NCBI GenBank assembly: GCA_964423525.1
Contig: CAYRFU010000313.1
Coordinates: 1 to 8,197 of the forward strand
DNA: 8,197 bases
Direction: 5' to 3'
Source of the DNA: CAYRFU01 sp964423525
GTDB lineage: Bacteria; Vulcanimicrobiota; Xenobia; Xenobiales; JADMJV01
Numbering within the stretch: the stretch's first letter is position 1; each line of letters starts with the position of its first letter. Shown here piece by piece: positions 1 to 6,192 of the stretch. Position numbers and translations under genes: made by a program. Under the pieces are notes generated by a model. That model worked only from the letters and a program-made list of their open reading frames with translations. It did no database searches and was not told the DNA's origin.

Positions 1-111
1 AAAGTCTATCGAACTCGGGTCGCACATGGCAGCCAGGTCAGGTAGAAAGAGGTCATCAAACTCCCAAAGGAAGGTCTTGAGTAATCTCTTGAAGAGCTGG
101 TCTTGATTCAT
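1..111 (-). CDS. N-terminal fragment of Rpn/DUF4351-type protein (cut by window edge)
   Basis: Reading the minus strand from the ATG at 111 gives 37 codons that run off the left edge. The peptide starts MNQDQLFKRLLKTFLWEF, continues with an LFLPDLAA segment, and ends near DPSSIDF. From memory, this spacing (D-x-LFK-x-LL, then WEF, then LF-P-x-x-A, then D-x-x-SI-F) is typical of the N-terminus of the large family annotated as Rpn recombination-promoting nuclease, putative transposase or DUF4351 protein. Its core is a PD-(D/E)XK nuclease fold. The catalytic region would lie outside the window, so activity cannot be judged. No good Shine-Dalgarno site precedes the ATG; the frame is open upstream to a stop at 145-147, and the start is chosen by family resemblance. 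The gene lies downstream of the lipoprotein on the same strand, but a strong hairpin separates them, so it is probably transcribed separately. Confidence 0.68.
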   Translation of the reverse strand, partial: MNQDQLFKRLLKTFLWEFDDLFLPDLAAMCDPSSIDF

Positions 112-155
112 CTTGACACACAGGGGTTTGCGCCGCCGCAGGGGTTAGTAGAGCA

Positions 156-186
156 ACTCTGGCCAGGGGACTCCCCTGGCCAGAGT
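156..186 (-). terminator. Perfect 14-bp hairpin after the lipoprotein gene
   Basis: Bases 156-169 pair perfectly with 173-186, leaving a 3-nt loop (act). The hairpin lies 18 nt past the lipoprotein stop codon. The minus-strand bases after it (ttgctctactaac) contain several T's but no clean T-run, so it may be a weak intrinsic terminator or an mRNA 3'-end stabilising hairpin. It also separates the lipoprotein from the Rpn-like gene. Confidence 0.6.
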
Positions 187-204
187 CAAATCGCCGCAAT
201 CAGC

Positions 205-1191
205 CTAGGTGTTGGGTGCGAAGTTGCCCCTCAGGGTGCCTGAAGTGTCAAAGGTTCCCTGAGCCGGATTCTGGTTGATTTCCGAATTCGGTCCTAGCCC
301 CGAGAACGTGAAGTTGATGGTGACCGAGTTGTCGTCAAGACTAACGATCTCAACCTGACCCGTCGTACCAGCAACGAGACTCCAGCCGCCAGTGGCCGTC
401 GTACCCTCCGAGTCGGTCAGGGCCAGAACGGCTCCTCTTTCCCCATCAGAACTGGCCAGCGGGAAGGTGTCTCCTGCCTCAATCGGATTGCCGTTGGGAT
501 CAACCACTGTGATGGCGAAAGTCCGGGTCACCAGCGGCGGTCCGACGCTCACCTCAGTGAGAACGAACGAGAGCGAAGTCTGTCCGGTCTGACCCGTGCC
601 TAAAGCGCCGCTGATAATCGAGTTGGTCGTCACCGGCGGGTTGGACCCGTTATAACCGTTGGCTGGAGTGAAGACGAAGTTGGTCAAAGCCCCGCCCGAG
701 ATCAATCGACCTCCTCCTTGGTCGCCAGGCGGAGTGCCACCGTTGTTGGGAGGATTGGGCTGCCCCTGGCTAGCCGGCCGGATCACACCGGCAAACGTCT
801 GTCCGTTGAGGGTGAAGGTGTAGGTGCCCGTGCCAAGATTTCCGGTGATGGTGAAGGTCCCAAGACCGGGAACGGTTCCGGTCACGGTGAAAGCCCCGGT
901 AACGAGATTCACGTCTCCGCTAACCGGGTAGTTCCCCACCGGAGCCGTCGTCTGGGGGTTGACCAGGCCAACGTTCAGGTTCCCGGTCGCGTTTCCGGCA
1001 GGGGACACGGAAAGACTGAGTTGACCGACCTGATTGGCGGTCACGTTACTGGCCCCCAGGAACTGGCCCGTGAACGGTACCTGGTTAGCCGGGTTCAGGC
1101 CCTGGCCACCAAAATTCAAATCGTCGTCACCGCTGTCACCACAGCCGACGAACACCAGAGCGAACATCAAAGCGATAAGAATTTTTCTCAA
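205..1191 (-). CDS. Predicted lipoprotein, Gly/Thr/Asn-rich beta-type, function unknown
   Basis: This is a 328-residue protein with a lipoprotein signal peptide: MRK, a hydrophobic stretch to about residue 13, then a lipobox-like FVGC with the lipidated Cys at 17. An acidic GDSGDDD tether follows. The mature chain looks like two beta-rich domains. The first (about 36-137) alternates T, V, G and N residues in hairpin-like units such as GAFTVTG and GTFTITGNLGTGTYTF. A Gly/Pro/Asn linker (about 138-165) leads to the second (about 166-328), which ends in GTFDTSGTLRGNF. No Cys remains after the lipobox and no catalytic motif is visible. The start is TTG, because no ATG or GTG lies upstream in frame before the ribosome-binding site; GGGAGG at 1202-1207 sits about 10 nt away. 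It probably sits in the envelope as a structural or binding protein. I do not recognise a named family. Confidence 0.85.
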   Translation of the reverse strand: MRKILIALMFALVFVGCGDSGDDDLNFGGQGLNPANQVPFTGQFLGASNVTANQVGQLSLSVSPAGNATGNLNVGLVNPQTTAPVGNYPVSGDVNLVTGAFTVTGTVPGLGTFTITGNLGTGTYTFTLNGQTFAGVIRPASQGQPNPPNNGGTPPGDQGGGRLISGGALTNFVFTPANGYNGSNPPVTTNSIISGALGTGQTGQTSLSFVLTEVSVGPPLVTRTFAITVVDPNGNPIEAGDTFPLASSDGERGAVLALTDSEGTTATGGWSLVAGTTGQVEIVSLDDNSVTINFTFSGLGPNSEINQNPAQGTFDTSGTLRGNFAPNT

Positions 1192-1223
1192 GAATACAAA
1201 GCCTCCCTATAAGAATTCGGAAG

Positions 1224-1252
1224 ACTCTACCCTAAACGAAAGGCTCTGAAAA
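1224..1252 (-). promoter_or_regulatory. Weak candidate promoter for the lipoprotein gene
   Basis: On the minus strand, TTTTCA (1252-1247) and TAGAGT (1229-1224) are 17 nt apart, each matching 4 of 6 bases of the sigma-70 consensus. They lie 15-20 nt upstream of the GGGAGG ribosome-binding site. The spacing is right, but the match is poor enough to arise by chance. Confidence 0.28.
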
Positions 1253-1301
1253 GCTACAGAATCTCTATCTCCACCCCGTTAAATCTCCGTTAAGAACAAG
1301 T

Positions 1302-1349
1302 CTGGCTCCTCCTGAACGACGCTCGAAAACCGGCGTCAAGAGGAGTCAG
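1302..1349 (-). terminator. Hairpin downstream of phoH
   Basis: Bases 1302-1311 pair with 1340-1349 (10 bp with one G-T). After an internal loop, GACGC at 1318-1322 pairs with GCGTC at 1333-1337. The structure begins about 20 nt past the phoH stop and is followed on the minus strand by acttgttctta, a loose T-rich stretch. It is the likely end of the fbp-phoH transcript. It lies upstream of the lipoprotein promoter region. Confidence 0.55.
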
Positions 1350-1369
1350 CAATCGGTTAGGGGCGCTCC

Positions 1370-2716
1370 TTAGCGCTGCATCAGAGTCGAAGCCAATTCA
1401 GCCAGAGGGGAGCGCTCGCCTTTGAGGAGAGTCACGTGAGCGGCCATTTTCTGGCCTCGGAATCTCTCGACCACGTGGGTGAGTCCGTTCGAAGTGGCAT
1501 CGAGATAGGGGCTATCGATCTGGTAAGGGTCACCAGTCAAGACCAGCTTGGTCCCGTGGCCGGCCCTCGTGATGATGGTCTTGACTTCGTGAGGAGTCAA
1601 GTTTTGAGCCTCATCGACGATAATGAACTGCTGAGGCAAGCTTCGCCCGCGGATATAGGTGAGCGCTCGAATATCCAGGACGTTCGAGTCGATCAGGTAG
1701 TCGAGCTTGCTGCCCATCTTCTTGTTGTTGCGGTCGCCCTCATTGAGCAAGAATTCGAGGTTATCAAAAATGGGCTGCATCCAGGGCGACAGCTTCTCTT
1801 GCTCGGTGCCAGGCAAGAAGCCGATATCCCGCCCCATCGGCACCACCGGTCGATAGATGGCCAGGCGCCGATAGATCTTCTCGTTCATCACCTTTTGGAG
1901 GCCCGAGGCGATGGCCAGAATCGTCTTGCCGGTGCCGGCTTTTCCGGCCAGGGTCACCAGCGGAATATGGTCGTCGAGAAGAATCTCCACGGCGTAGCGT
2001 TGCTCGCGATTTAGAGGCCGAATCCCCCAGATATCGTGGCGAGGATCGCGAAGAAGCTGGAGCCGTTCGCCGTCAAACTGGGTCAGAGCCGACGAGGATG
2101 ACTCGTTAGAAGCCAGCATCACGAACTGGTTAGGGTGAATGACCGTCCCGTTCAGATTCAAATCCTCAGGACTCAGCTCTCTCTCTTCATACATCCGGGA
2201 AATCAGGTCGGGAGAAACCTTCAGCTCTTGATGCCCGGTGTAGAGTTCGCTGATCTCGACGATCTGGTCAGCTTTGTAATCTTCGGCAACCAACCCCAGA
2301 GCTTCGGCTTTGACCCTCATGTTGATATCTTTGGTGACAAGGATGACCTTGCGACCCGGATTATCGTTCTTGATGCCGACGGCCGTAGCCAGAATGAGGT
2401 TATCGACGTTGTTTCCGAAACCGGGAGGCATCTGCTCTCCGGCTTTACGGATGTAGACCACGTCGACCTTGAGAGTGCCACCCGTCTCGATCTCGATACC
2501 TTGACTGACGGGACCTTGCTTGCGCATCTCATCAAACATCCCGATCACTTGACGCGCGTTGCGGTTGATCTCCATCGAGCCTTTTTTGAAGTTGTCCAGC
2601 TCGTCGAGCACCACGATAGGGATCACGACATCGTGCTCACCAAAAGAGAAGATCGCCTCAGGACGGTGGAGCAGGACACTGGTGTCCAGGAGGTAGATCT
2701 TGGTCTGGGTCGACAT
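1370..2716 (-). CDS. phoH: PIN-PhoH protein: PhoH2-type ATPase/RNA helicase-RNase
   Basis: This 448-residue protein joins two domains. Residues about 6-150 form a PIN ribonuclease domain with the expected acidic residues D11 (YLLDTSVLL), E39 (VVLDELD), D105 (NNVDNLILA) and D130 (VTKDINMR). Residues about 232-448 form a PhoH ATPase with Walker A GKAGTGKT (258-265), Walker B FIIVDEAQN (364-372) and the family motif TGDPYQID (394-401). Length and order match the YlaK/PhoH2 family. Mycobacterial PhoH2 is described as an ATP-dependent RNA helicase with PIN-domain RNase activity; the role here is inferred from that. The start at 2716 is preferred because GGAGG lies at 2721-2725. A longer reading to 2791 would overlap fbp and add a segment with no PIN similarity. 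It lies 14 nt behind fbp and is probably co-transcribed with it. All key catalytic residues appear intact. Confidence 0.95.
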   Translation of the reverse strand: MSTQTKIYLLDTSVLLHRPEAIFSFGEHDVVIPIVVLDELDNFKKGSMEINRNARQVIGMFDEMRKQGPVSQGIEIETGGTLKVDVVYIRKAGEQMPPGFGNNVDNLILATAVGIKNDNPGRKVILVTKDINMRVKAEALGLVAEDYKADQIVEISELYTGHQELKVSPDLISRMYEERELSPEDLNLNGTVIHPNQFVMLASNESSSSALTQFDGERLQLLRDPRHDIWGIRPLNREQRYAVEILLDDHIPLVTLAGKAGTGKTILAIASGLQKVMNEKIYRRLAIYRPVVPMGRDIGFLPGTEQEKLSPWMQPIFDNLEFLLNEGDRNNKKMGSKLDYLIDSNVLDIRALTYIRGRSLPQQFIIVDEAQNLTPHEVKTIITRAGHGTKLVLTGDPYQIDSPYLDATSNGLTHVVERFRGQKMAAHVTLLKGERSPLAELASTLMQR

Positions 2717-2720
2717 GGGG

Positions 2721-2725
2721 CCTCC
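2721..2725 (-). promoter_or_regulatory. Ribosome-binding site of phoH
   Basis: A GGAGG on the minus strand sits 4 nt before the ATG at 2716. It lies inside the 14-nt gap after the fbp stop. It decides the phoH start and supports translation from a shared fbp-phoH message. Confidence 0.75.
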
Positions 2726-2730
2726 GGCTT

Positions 2731-3762
2731 CTAAACTGGACTGGCTTTCCTGGCCGCTTGATAAAACTCGCAATATTTCTCTACTTCCCATTTGCTGCCG
2801 ATCACCAGAGGCACCCTCTGGTGCAGACTGGTCGGCTTGATTTCCATAACCCTCTTGTCTCCCGTCGTGGCCATCCCACCTGCCTGCTCCACGATGAAAG
2901 CCAGAGGGTTGGCTTCGTAAAGGAGGCGCAACTTCGGTCGCGGGTTTTCGGGGTTTTTCCGGTCGGTGGGATACAAAAAGATCCCGCCGTGAAGAAGGTT
3001 CCTGTGAAAATCGGCTACCAACGAACCGATGTAGCGCAACGAGTAGGGTCGCTTTGTTTCAGCATCCTCCTCTTTGAGAAAGTTCACGAACTCTCGGGTT
3101 CCCGCGTCCCAGAAATTCGCGTTTCCTTCATTGACACTATAGACATTGCCCTTTTGAGGAGTCCTAATGTTGGGATGACTCAGCAGAAACTCCCCGACAC
3201 TCGGGTCGAGGGTAAATCCATGGACACCTTCACCGGTGGTGTAGACCAACACAGTCGAGGAACCGTAGATGCAGTAGCCGGCAGCTACCTGCTGAACCCC
3301 CTCTTGGAGCACATCCTCCAGCGTCCCATCACCACTTCCGCCATTCCGTTTCAGGACCGAAAAGATGGTGCCGATGGAGACATTTTTGTCGATATTCGAA
3401 GATCCGTCGAGGGGATCGAACACGAGAATGTAGTCGCCTTTCTCAAAGCGAGCCGGAATCTTGATGAGGTGTTCGCATTCCTCGGAGGCCATACAGCACA
3501 AATGACCGCCGTGGTCCATGGCTTTGAAGATCCTGTCGTCGGCGAAGCGGTCGAGCTTCATCACCGTCTCGCCGTGGACATTGCTGTCTTCGGTAGCTCC
3601 CAGAATCTCCACCAGGCCAGCTTTGTTGACCTCGCGAGAAATGATCTTAAAAGCGAGAATCAGATCCCAAAGCATCTTGGTAAAATGACCAGTGGACTCG
3701 GGGTAGCGAGTCTGTTCCTCCAGGATATGGCGCGTGATGGTTACTAGTTTGCCGGTAGACAT
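2731..3762 (-). CDS. fbp: Class I fructose-1,6-bisphosphatase
   Basis: The enzyme hydrolyses fructose-1,6-bisphosphate to fructose-6-phosphate and phosphate, the committed step of gluconeogenesis and part of the Calvin cycle where present. It acts in the cytosol with divalent metal ions. At 343 residues it is close to the usual class I length. Visible signatures are ISREVNKAGL (41-50), the metal-binding SEE at 93-95, DPLDGSSNID (116-125), YIGSLVADFHRNLLHGG (244-260, substrate binding), LLYEANPLAFIVEQAGG (280-296, including a metal-ligand Glu), and HQRVPLVIGS (314-323) near the C-terminus. The start at 3762 is chosen over an ATG 14 codons upstream because GGAGG sits 5 nt before it and the family begins about there. 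It is the first gene of a probable unit with phoH. No strong sigma-70 promoter was seen in the 163-bp divergent gap. Confidence 0.96.
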   Translation of the reverse strand: MSTGKLVTITRHILEEQTRYPESTGHFTKMLWDLILAFKIISREVNKAGLVEILGATEDSNVHGETVMKLDRFADDRIFKAMDHGGHLCCMASEECEHLIKIPARFEKGDYILVFDPLDGSSNIDKNVSIGTIFSVLKRNGGSGDGTLEDVLQEGVQQVAAGYCIYGSSTVLVYTTGEGVHGFTLDPSVGEFLLSHPNIRTPQKGNVYSVNEGNANFWDAGTREFVNFLKEEDAETKRPYSLRYIGSLVADFHRNLLHGGIFLYPTDRKNPENPRPKLRLLYEANPLAFIVEQAGGMATTGDKRVMEIKPTSLHQRVPLVIGSKWEVEKYCEFYQAARKASPV

Positions 3763-3767
3763 AGGAA

Positions 3768-3772
3768 CCTCC
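3768..3772 (-). promoter_or_regulatory. Ribosome-binding site of fbp
   Basis: A minus-strand GGAGG lies 5 nt upstream of the ATG at 3762. This favours that start over the upstream in-frame ATG at 3804, which has no comparable site. Confidence 0.75.
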
Positions 3773-3862
3773 GTTGAAAAGTGGGTCCTCAACCTTTTTC
3801 TCAACGTCTACCTTTGCCCTCCTCTCCAAAGCCTTAAACAGTAACTAGTAGGAATAGCCGAT

Positions 3863-3891
3863 TTCCCAGGCACGGCCAGGCTTGCTATACT
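3863..3891 (+). promoter_or_regulatory. Extended -10 promoter of the 155-residue protein gene
   Basis: TATACT at 3886-3891 matches 5 of 6 bases of the -10 consensus and is preceded by TGC, forming an extended -10. TTCCCA at 3863-3868 is a 4-of-6 -35 match with 17-nt spacing. Transcription would begin near 3898, leaving a leader of about 28 nt. That leader contains purine-rich ribosome-binding sequences (GGAGG at 3906-3910 and GGGAGAG at 3915-3921, the latter better spaced to the ATG at 3926). Confidence 0.6.
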
Positions 3892-3925
3892 GGGAGCCGG
3901 GGCGCGGAGGAAAAGGGAGAGATTC

Positions 3926-4393
3926 ATGGCCAGAAATTACCGAGGATTCCAAGCGAGCATGGCTCAAGAGATCAGCACGGCTTCGTTAGCCGCCCAGGCC
4001 ACCCAATCTCGCAAATCCAAGAAAATTACGGTCCACGACTCTGACCTGAAAAAGCTCGTCCCCTCCGGTTCTCAAATCGAACTCAAGCCCACCGTCTTCA
4101 CCAAGCTCAAGGCCGGTGATGTCCTCTATGTCCGTCTCAACAAACAGCTCCACCTGCGCCGCTTCATCAAAATGAAGATGACCAAAGACGAGGCCTACCT
4201 GGTGGTCATCCACGACGGTCAGAAAAAAGCCCAGGTCCTGCCGAAGGGCTGCCTGCTCGGCAAAGTCGAGAAGGTCACCCACGCCGGCAAGACCTACGAT
4301 CCGACCCGCGAGAGTGTGGTGGCCAACTTCGTCAACGCTTTGACGGAGTATGGCACCCACATCCCCTTCAGCGGGATCCTCAAAAGAGGCTAA
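3926..4393 (+). CDS. Unknown 155-residue protein, possible altered S24/S26 (LexA/signal-peptidase) fold
   Basis: This is a small basic soluble protein with no signal peptide, membrane segment or Cys pair. The first ~33 residues are Ala/Ser/Gln/Lys-rich and probably flexible. Residues about 34-117 form a beta-rich block that I can align by eye to the LexA/S24-S26 protease core. HDSDLKKLVPSGSQIEL (37-53) sits where the catalytic-serine strand would be, with S39 nine residues before a Gly as in LexA. GDVLYVRLNKQLHLRRF (64-80) matches the GD-V-V-V-R ... V-K-R strand, with R78 at the catalytic Lys position. LPKGCLLGKVEKV (105-117) resembles the closing strand. If the alignment holds, it keeps the fold but probably not the activity. 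The tail (118-155, TYDPTRESVVANFVNALTEY) is likely helical. The gene stands alone, divergent from fbp and convergent with the protease. Being a real gene is well supported by promoter, ribosome-binding site and composition; the fold is inference. Confidence 0.8.
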   Translation: MARNYRGFQASMAQEISTASLAAQATQSRKSKKITVHDSDLKKLVPSGSQIELKPTVFTKLKAGDVLYVRLNKQLHLRRFIKMKMTKDEAYLVVIHDGQKKAQVLPKGCLLGKVEKVTHAGKTYDPTRESVVANFVNALTEYGTHIPFSGILKRG

Positions 4394-4424
4394 GTCTCGA
4401 AGTCGGACTGGAATCTCGAGGAAC

Positions 4425-4442
4425 GGCCCGCAAGGTCGGGCC
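4425..4442 (+). terminator. Short hairpin after the 155-residue protein gene
   Basis: GGCCCG at 4425-4430 pairs with CGGGCC at 4437-4442 around a 6-nt loop, 32 nt past the stop. No T-run follows on the plus strand, so it is only a possible transcript end. Confidence 0.35.
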
Positions 4443-4536
4443 TGAAGTGCAGAGGGGGCGACCCAGCAAAAGCCTGAGCACGACCACCCCTCGTGCCCTT
4501 ACCAACCCGTCATCAGTTCGAGCTGCTAAACCAAGA

Positions 4537-4575
4537 GCTCTTCTCGGGTCTGTATTGCTAGACCCGAGCTTGAGC
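4537..4575 (-). terminator. Hairpin spanning the stop codon of the subtilase gene
   Basis: Bases 4543-4551 pair perfectly with 4560-4568 (9 bp, 8-nt loop). GCTC at 4537-4540 can extend the stem with GAGC at 4572-4575. The TAG stop (4560-4558) sits at the stem-loop junction. On the minus strand the next bases are a 10-bp palindrome (aagagctctt, 4542-4533) followed by ggttt, with no clean T-run. It may act as a terminator or protect the 3' end in this convergent region. Confidence 0.45.
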
Positions 4576-6123
4576 CAAACGAGCAGCCACCTCGACGGCC
4601 TTCTGAGCGTCGATAGCACCTGCCCCCTGAGAGGTCTGGCGAGCCCGACCGACCGGCTCGGCGGTCCTTTTCAAGATCTCCTTGACCTCGGCCGGTGTCA
4701 GGTCGGGGTTGGCTTCATACATCGCAGCCACCACTCCTGAAACGATAGGGGTCGCCATCGAAGTGCCGTCCATCCCGATGTAAGCGGCCCCGCCCTCTAG
4801 CCGACCGATGGTCGGCTGGTGCTTCAAGCCATTTTCGAACAGCTCTTTCAGGTCGCGAATATCCATGTAGAGAACGTCGGGAGGCAAGATCCCCTCTTCG
4901 ACCAGAGCGTAAGCCATAGCCGCCAGCTCTCGCCGACCGGCCCGCTTGGTGGCCTCCTGAATCTTACCGAACAGCTCGTTCTGCTGCTCGATCTCGCTGC
5001 CAGGAGAGTTGGCCGCCATAATCATGACCCCGGGGGCCAGGATGTCCGGCTTCACCCGACCGTCGGGAGTCGGTCCACGGCTGGAGAATTCAGCCACCCG
5101 GTCATCCCGCTTGTCGCGAGGAGTCCCGTTGGTGTCGAGAGCGCCGACCGTAATGATGTTCTCGTTGATGGCGGGCGTTCCCGTAATGGTGCCCGGCGCG
5201 GGGCCCTCATTACCAGCCGCCGCCACCACCGTGATACCAGCCTGAACGGCCCGGTTGATGGCCGCTCCGATCGGATCGTAGAGGAGGTCCGGACCGAAAA
5301 AGCCACCGCTCTCCATAAAGAGGGGGAGAGCCAACGAGAGATTGGCCACCTTAATGTTGTATTCGTCGCGGTTGTCAACCATCCAGTCGATCCCGTCGGT
5401 GAAGTCTTGAAGCACTCGGGAAACATCGGTCTCGTACTCGCTCTCGTCGAGCACCTGAATGCCGAGAATATTGGCCTCAGGAGCGGGCCCCTGAATGCGA
5501 CCGTTAGAAAGCGTTCCGTCACCGGCCGCATCGCCGGCCACGTGGGTTCCATGGCCGACCGGGTCTTTGCCGATGCGATAAGGGCGGCTGCGCTGAATCG
5601 GACTCACGTTGCCGAGGAACCGCTCACCCAGGTCGGGGTGGGGATAGACGCCCGAGTCGATGATGGCGATGGTCACCCCTTTGCCGGTGGTGGGAAGCTG
5701 GCCCACGTAATCGGAGGGGCCTTCCGGCTTTCGGTCAACCTGGGGCCGACGTTCAGGCCGACGAGGGCTGGGCCAGAAAGGGTTCAAGAAGGGGAAATCT
5801 TTGAGGGCCTCAAGAGCTTCGGGTTGAGCGAGCCAGCCGGCTTGAAGGTTCTTGAGGGTGGGTTGCTTGGGAACGAGGTTAACCTTCTTGTTTTCCACCA
5901 CCTGGAAACCGGCTTCTTTGAGCGCCTGCATCTGCTCTTCGGTTGTCTGAGCGGTAAGAGCGCCAGCTCCTTTGATTTCGTTGGTGATCTCGACACCCAG
6001 GTCTTGAAACAAGTCCTGGGCTTCACTGAGTTGCTGGTTCGCCTCTTCGCGGTCGGCGGCTTTGCGGGGCAGGACCACGACCTCCCGGGGGAGATGGGGC
6101 GTCTTGTGATTGATCATGGACAT
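4558..6123 (-). CDS. AprX-like subtilisin-family (S8) serine protease with propeptide
   Basis: This 521-residue endopeptidase has the full S8 triad: D156 (AIIDSGVYPHPDL), H191 (GHGTHVAG) and S455 (GTSMATPIVSG), with oxyanion Asn N305 (AAAGNEGP). The best resemblance I recall is to Bacillus AprX: GPAPEANILGIQVL, ITVGALD, FSSRGPTPDGRVKPDILAPG and NPDLTPAEVKEILK are close counterparts. Residues about 12-90 look like an I9-type inhibitory propeptide (REVVVLP ... GAGALTAQTTEEQMQALKEAGF ... NKKVNLV). A proline/arginine-rich linker follows (about 108-145). There is no signal peptide, so it is probably cytosolic or leaves by an unusual route. Residues about 373-450 hold a long charged, helical insertion just before the Ser motif. 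The start at 6123 is set by GGAGG at 6134-6138; an extension to 6237 would cross the divergent methyltransferase start. A few helical residues close the C-terminus, with no sorting signal. Confidence 0.94.
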   Translation of the reverse strand: MSMINHKTPHLPREVVVLPRKAADREEANQQLSEAQDLFQDLGVEITNEIKGAGALTAQTTEEQMQALKEAGFQVVENKKVNLVPKQPTLKNLQAGWLAQPEALEALKDFPFLNPFWPSPRRPERRPQVDRKPEGPSDYVGQLPTTGKGVTIAIIDSGVYPHPDLGERFLGNVSPIQRSRPYRIGKDPVGHGTHVAGDAAGDGTLSNGRIQGPAPEANILGIQVLDESEYETDVSRVLQDFTDGIDWMVDNRDEYNIKVANLSLALPLFMESGGFFGPDLLYDPIGAAINRAVQAGITVVAAAGNEGPAPGTITGTPAINENIITVGALDTNGTPRDKRDDRVAEFSSRGPTPDGRVKPDILAPGVMIMAANSPGSEIEQQNELFGKIQEATKRAGRRELAAMAYALVEEGILPPDVLYMDIRDLKELFENGLKHQPTIGRLEGGAAYIGMDGTSMATPIVSGVVAAMYEANPDLTPAEVKEILKRTAEPVGRARQTSQGAGAIDAQKAVEVAARLAQARV

Positions 6124-6138
6124 ATTTTTTTTTCCTCC
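6124..6138 (-). promoter_or_regulatory. Ribosome-binding site with 9-A spacer for the subtilase
   Basis: On the minus strand GGAGG (6138-6134) is followed by nine A's and a T before the ATG at 6123, a 10-nt spacing. A second ATG at 6117 (MSM) is 16 nt away and less likely. The A-tract leaves the start unstructured and is a site where replication slippage would change spacing. Confidence 0.7.
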
Positions 6139-6192
6139 GTCCATCGAGGATGATATGCTTCCGGTTGTTAAAGACTGTAAACGCGAGGTTAC

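Noticed and set aside
718..1212. 164-codon frame opposite the lipoprotein gene
   Set aside because: The minus strand has a proper signal peptide and ribosome-binding site; the plus frame is low-complexity and lacks support.
2717..2791. N-terminal extension of PhoH to the ATG at 2791
   Set aside because: It would overlap the 3' end of fbp, has no PIN similarity, and the internal ATG at 2716 has a GGAGG site.
2758..3747. 329-codon open frame on the plus strand opposite fbp
   Set aside because: It is antisense to a fully conserved fructose-bisphosphatase and shows no domain of its own.
3763..3804. N-terminal extension of fructose-bisphosphatase to the ATG at 3804
   Set aside because: The extra 14 residues do not look like the family, and the ATG at 3762 has a well-placed GGAGG.
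4819..6153. 444-codon open frame on the plus strand opposite the subtilase
   Set aside because: The opposite strand has the full S8 triad and propeptide; this frame has no recognisable domain and reflects codon bias in a GC-rich gene.
6139..6192. Divergent promoter between subtilase and methyltransferase (TTTACA at 6181-6176, minus strand)
   Set aside because: The -35 match is fair, but the only -10 at acceptable spacing (CATATC, 18 nt) matches 3 of 6 bases. A better TATCAT is 20 nt away, too far to call.
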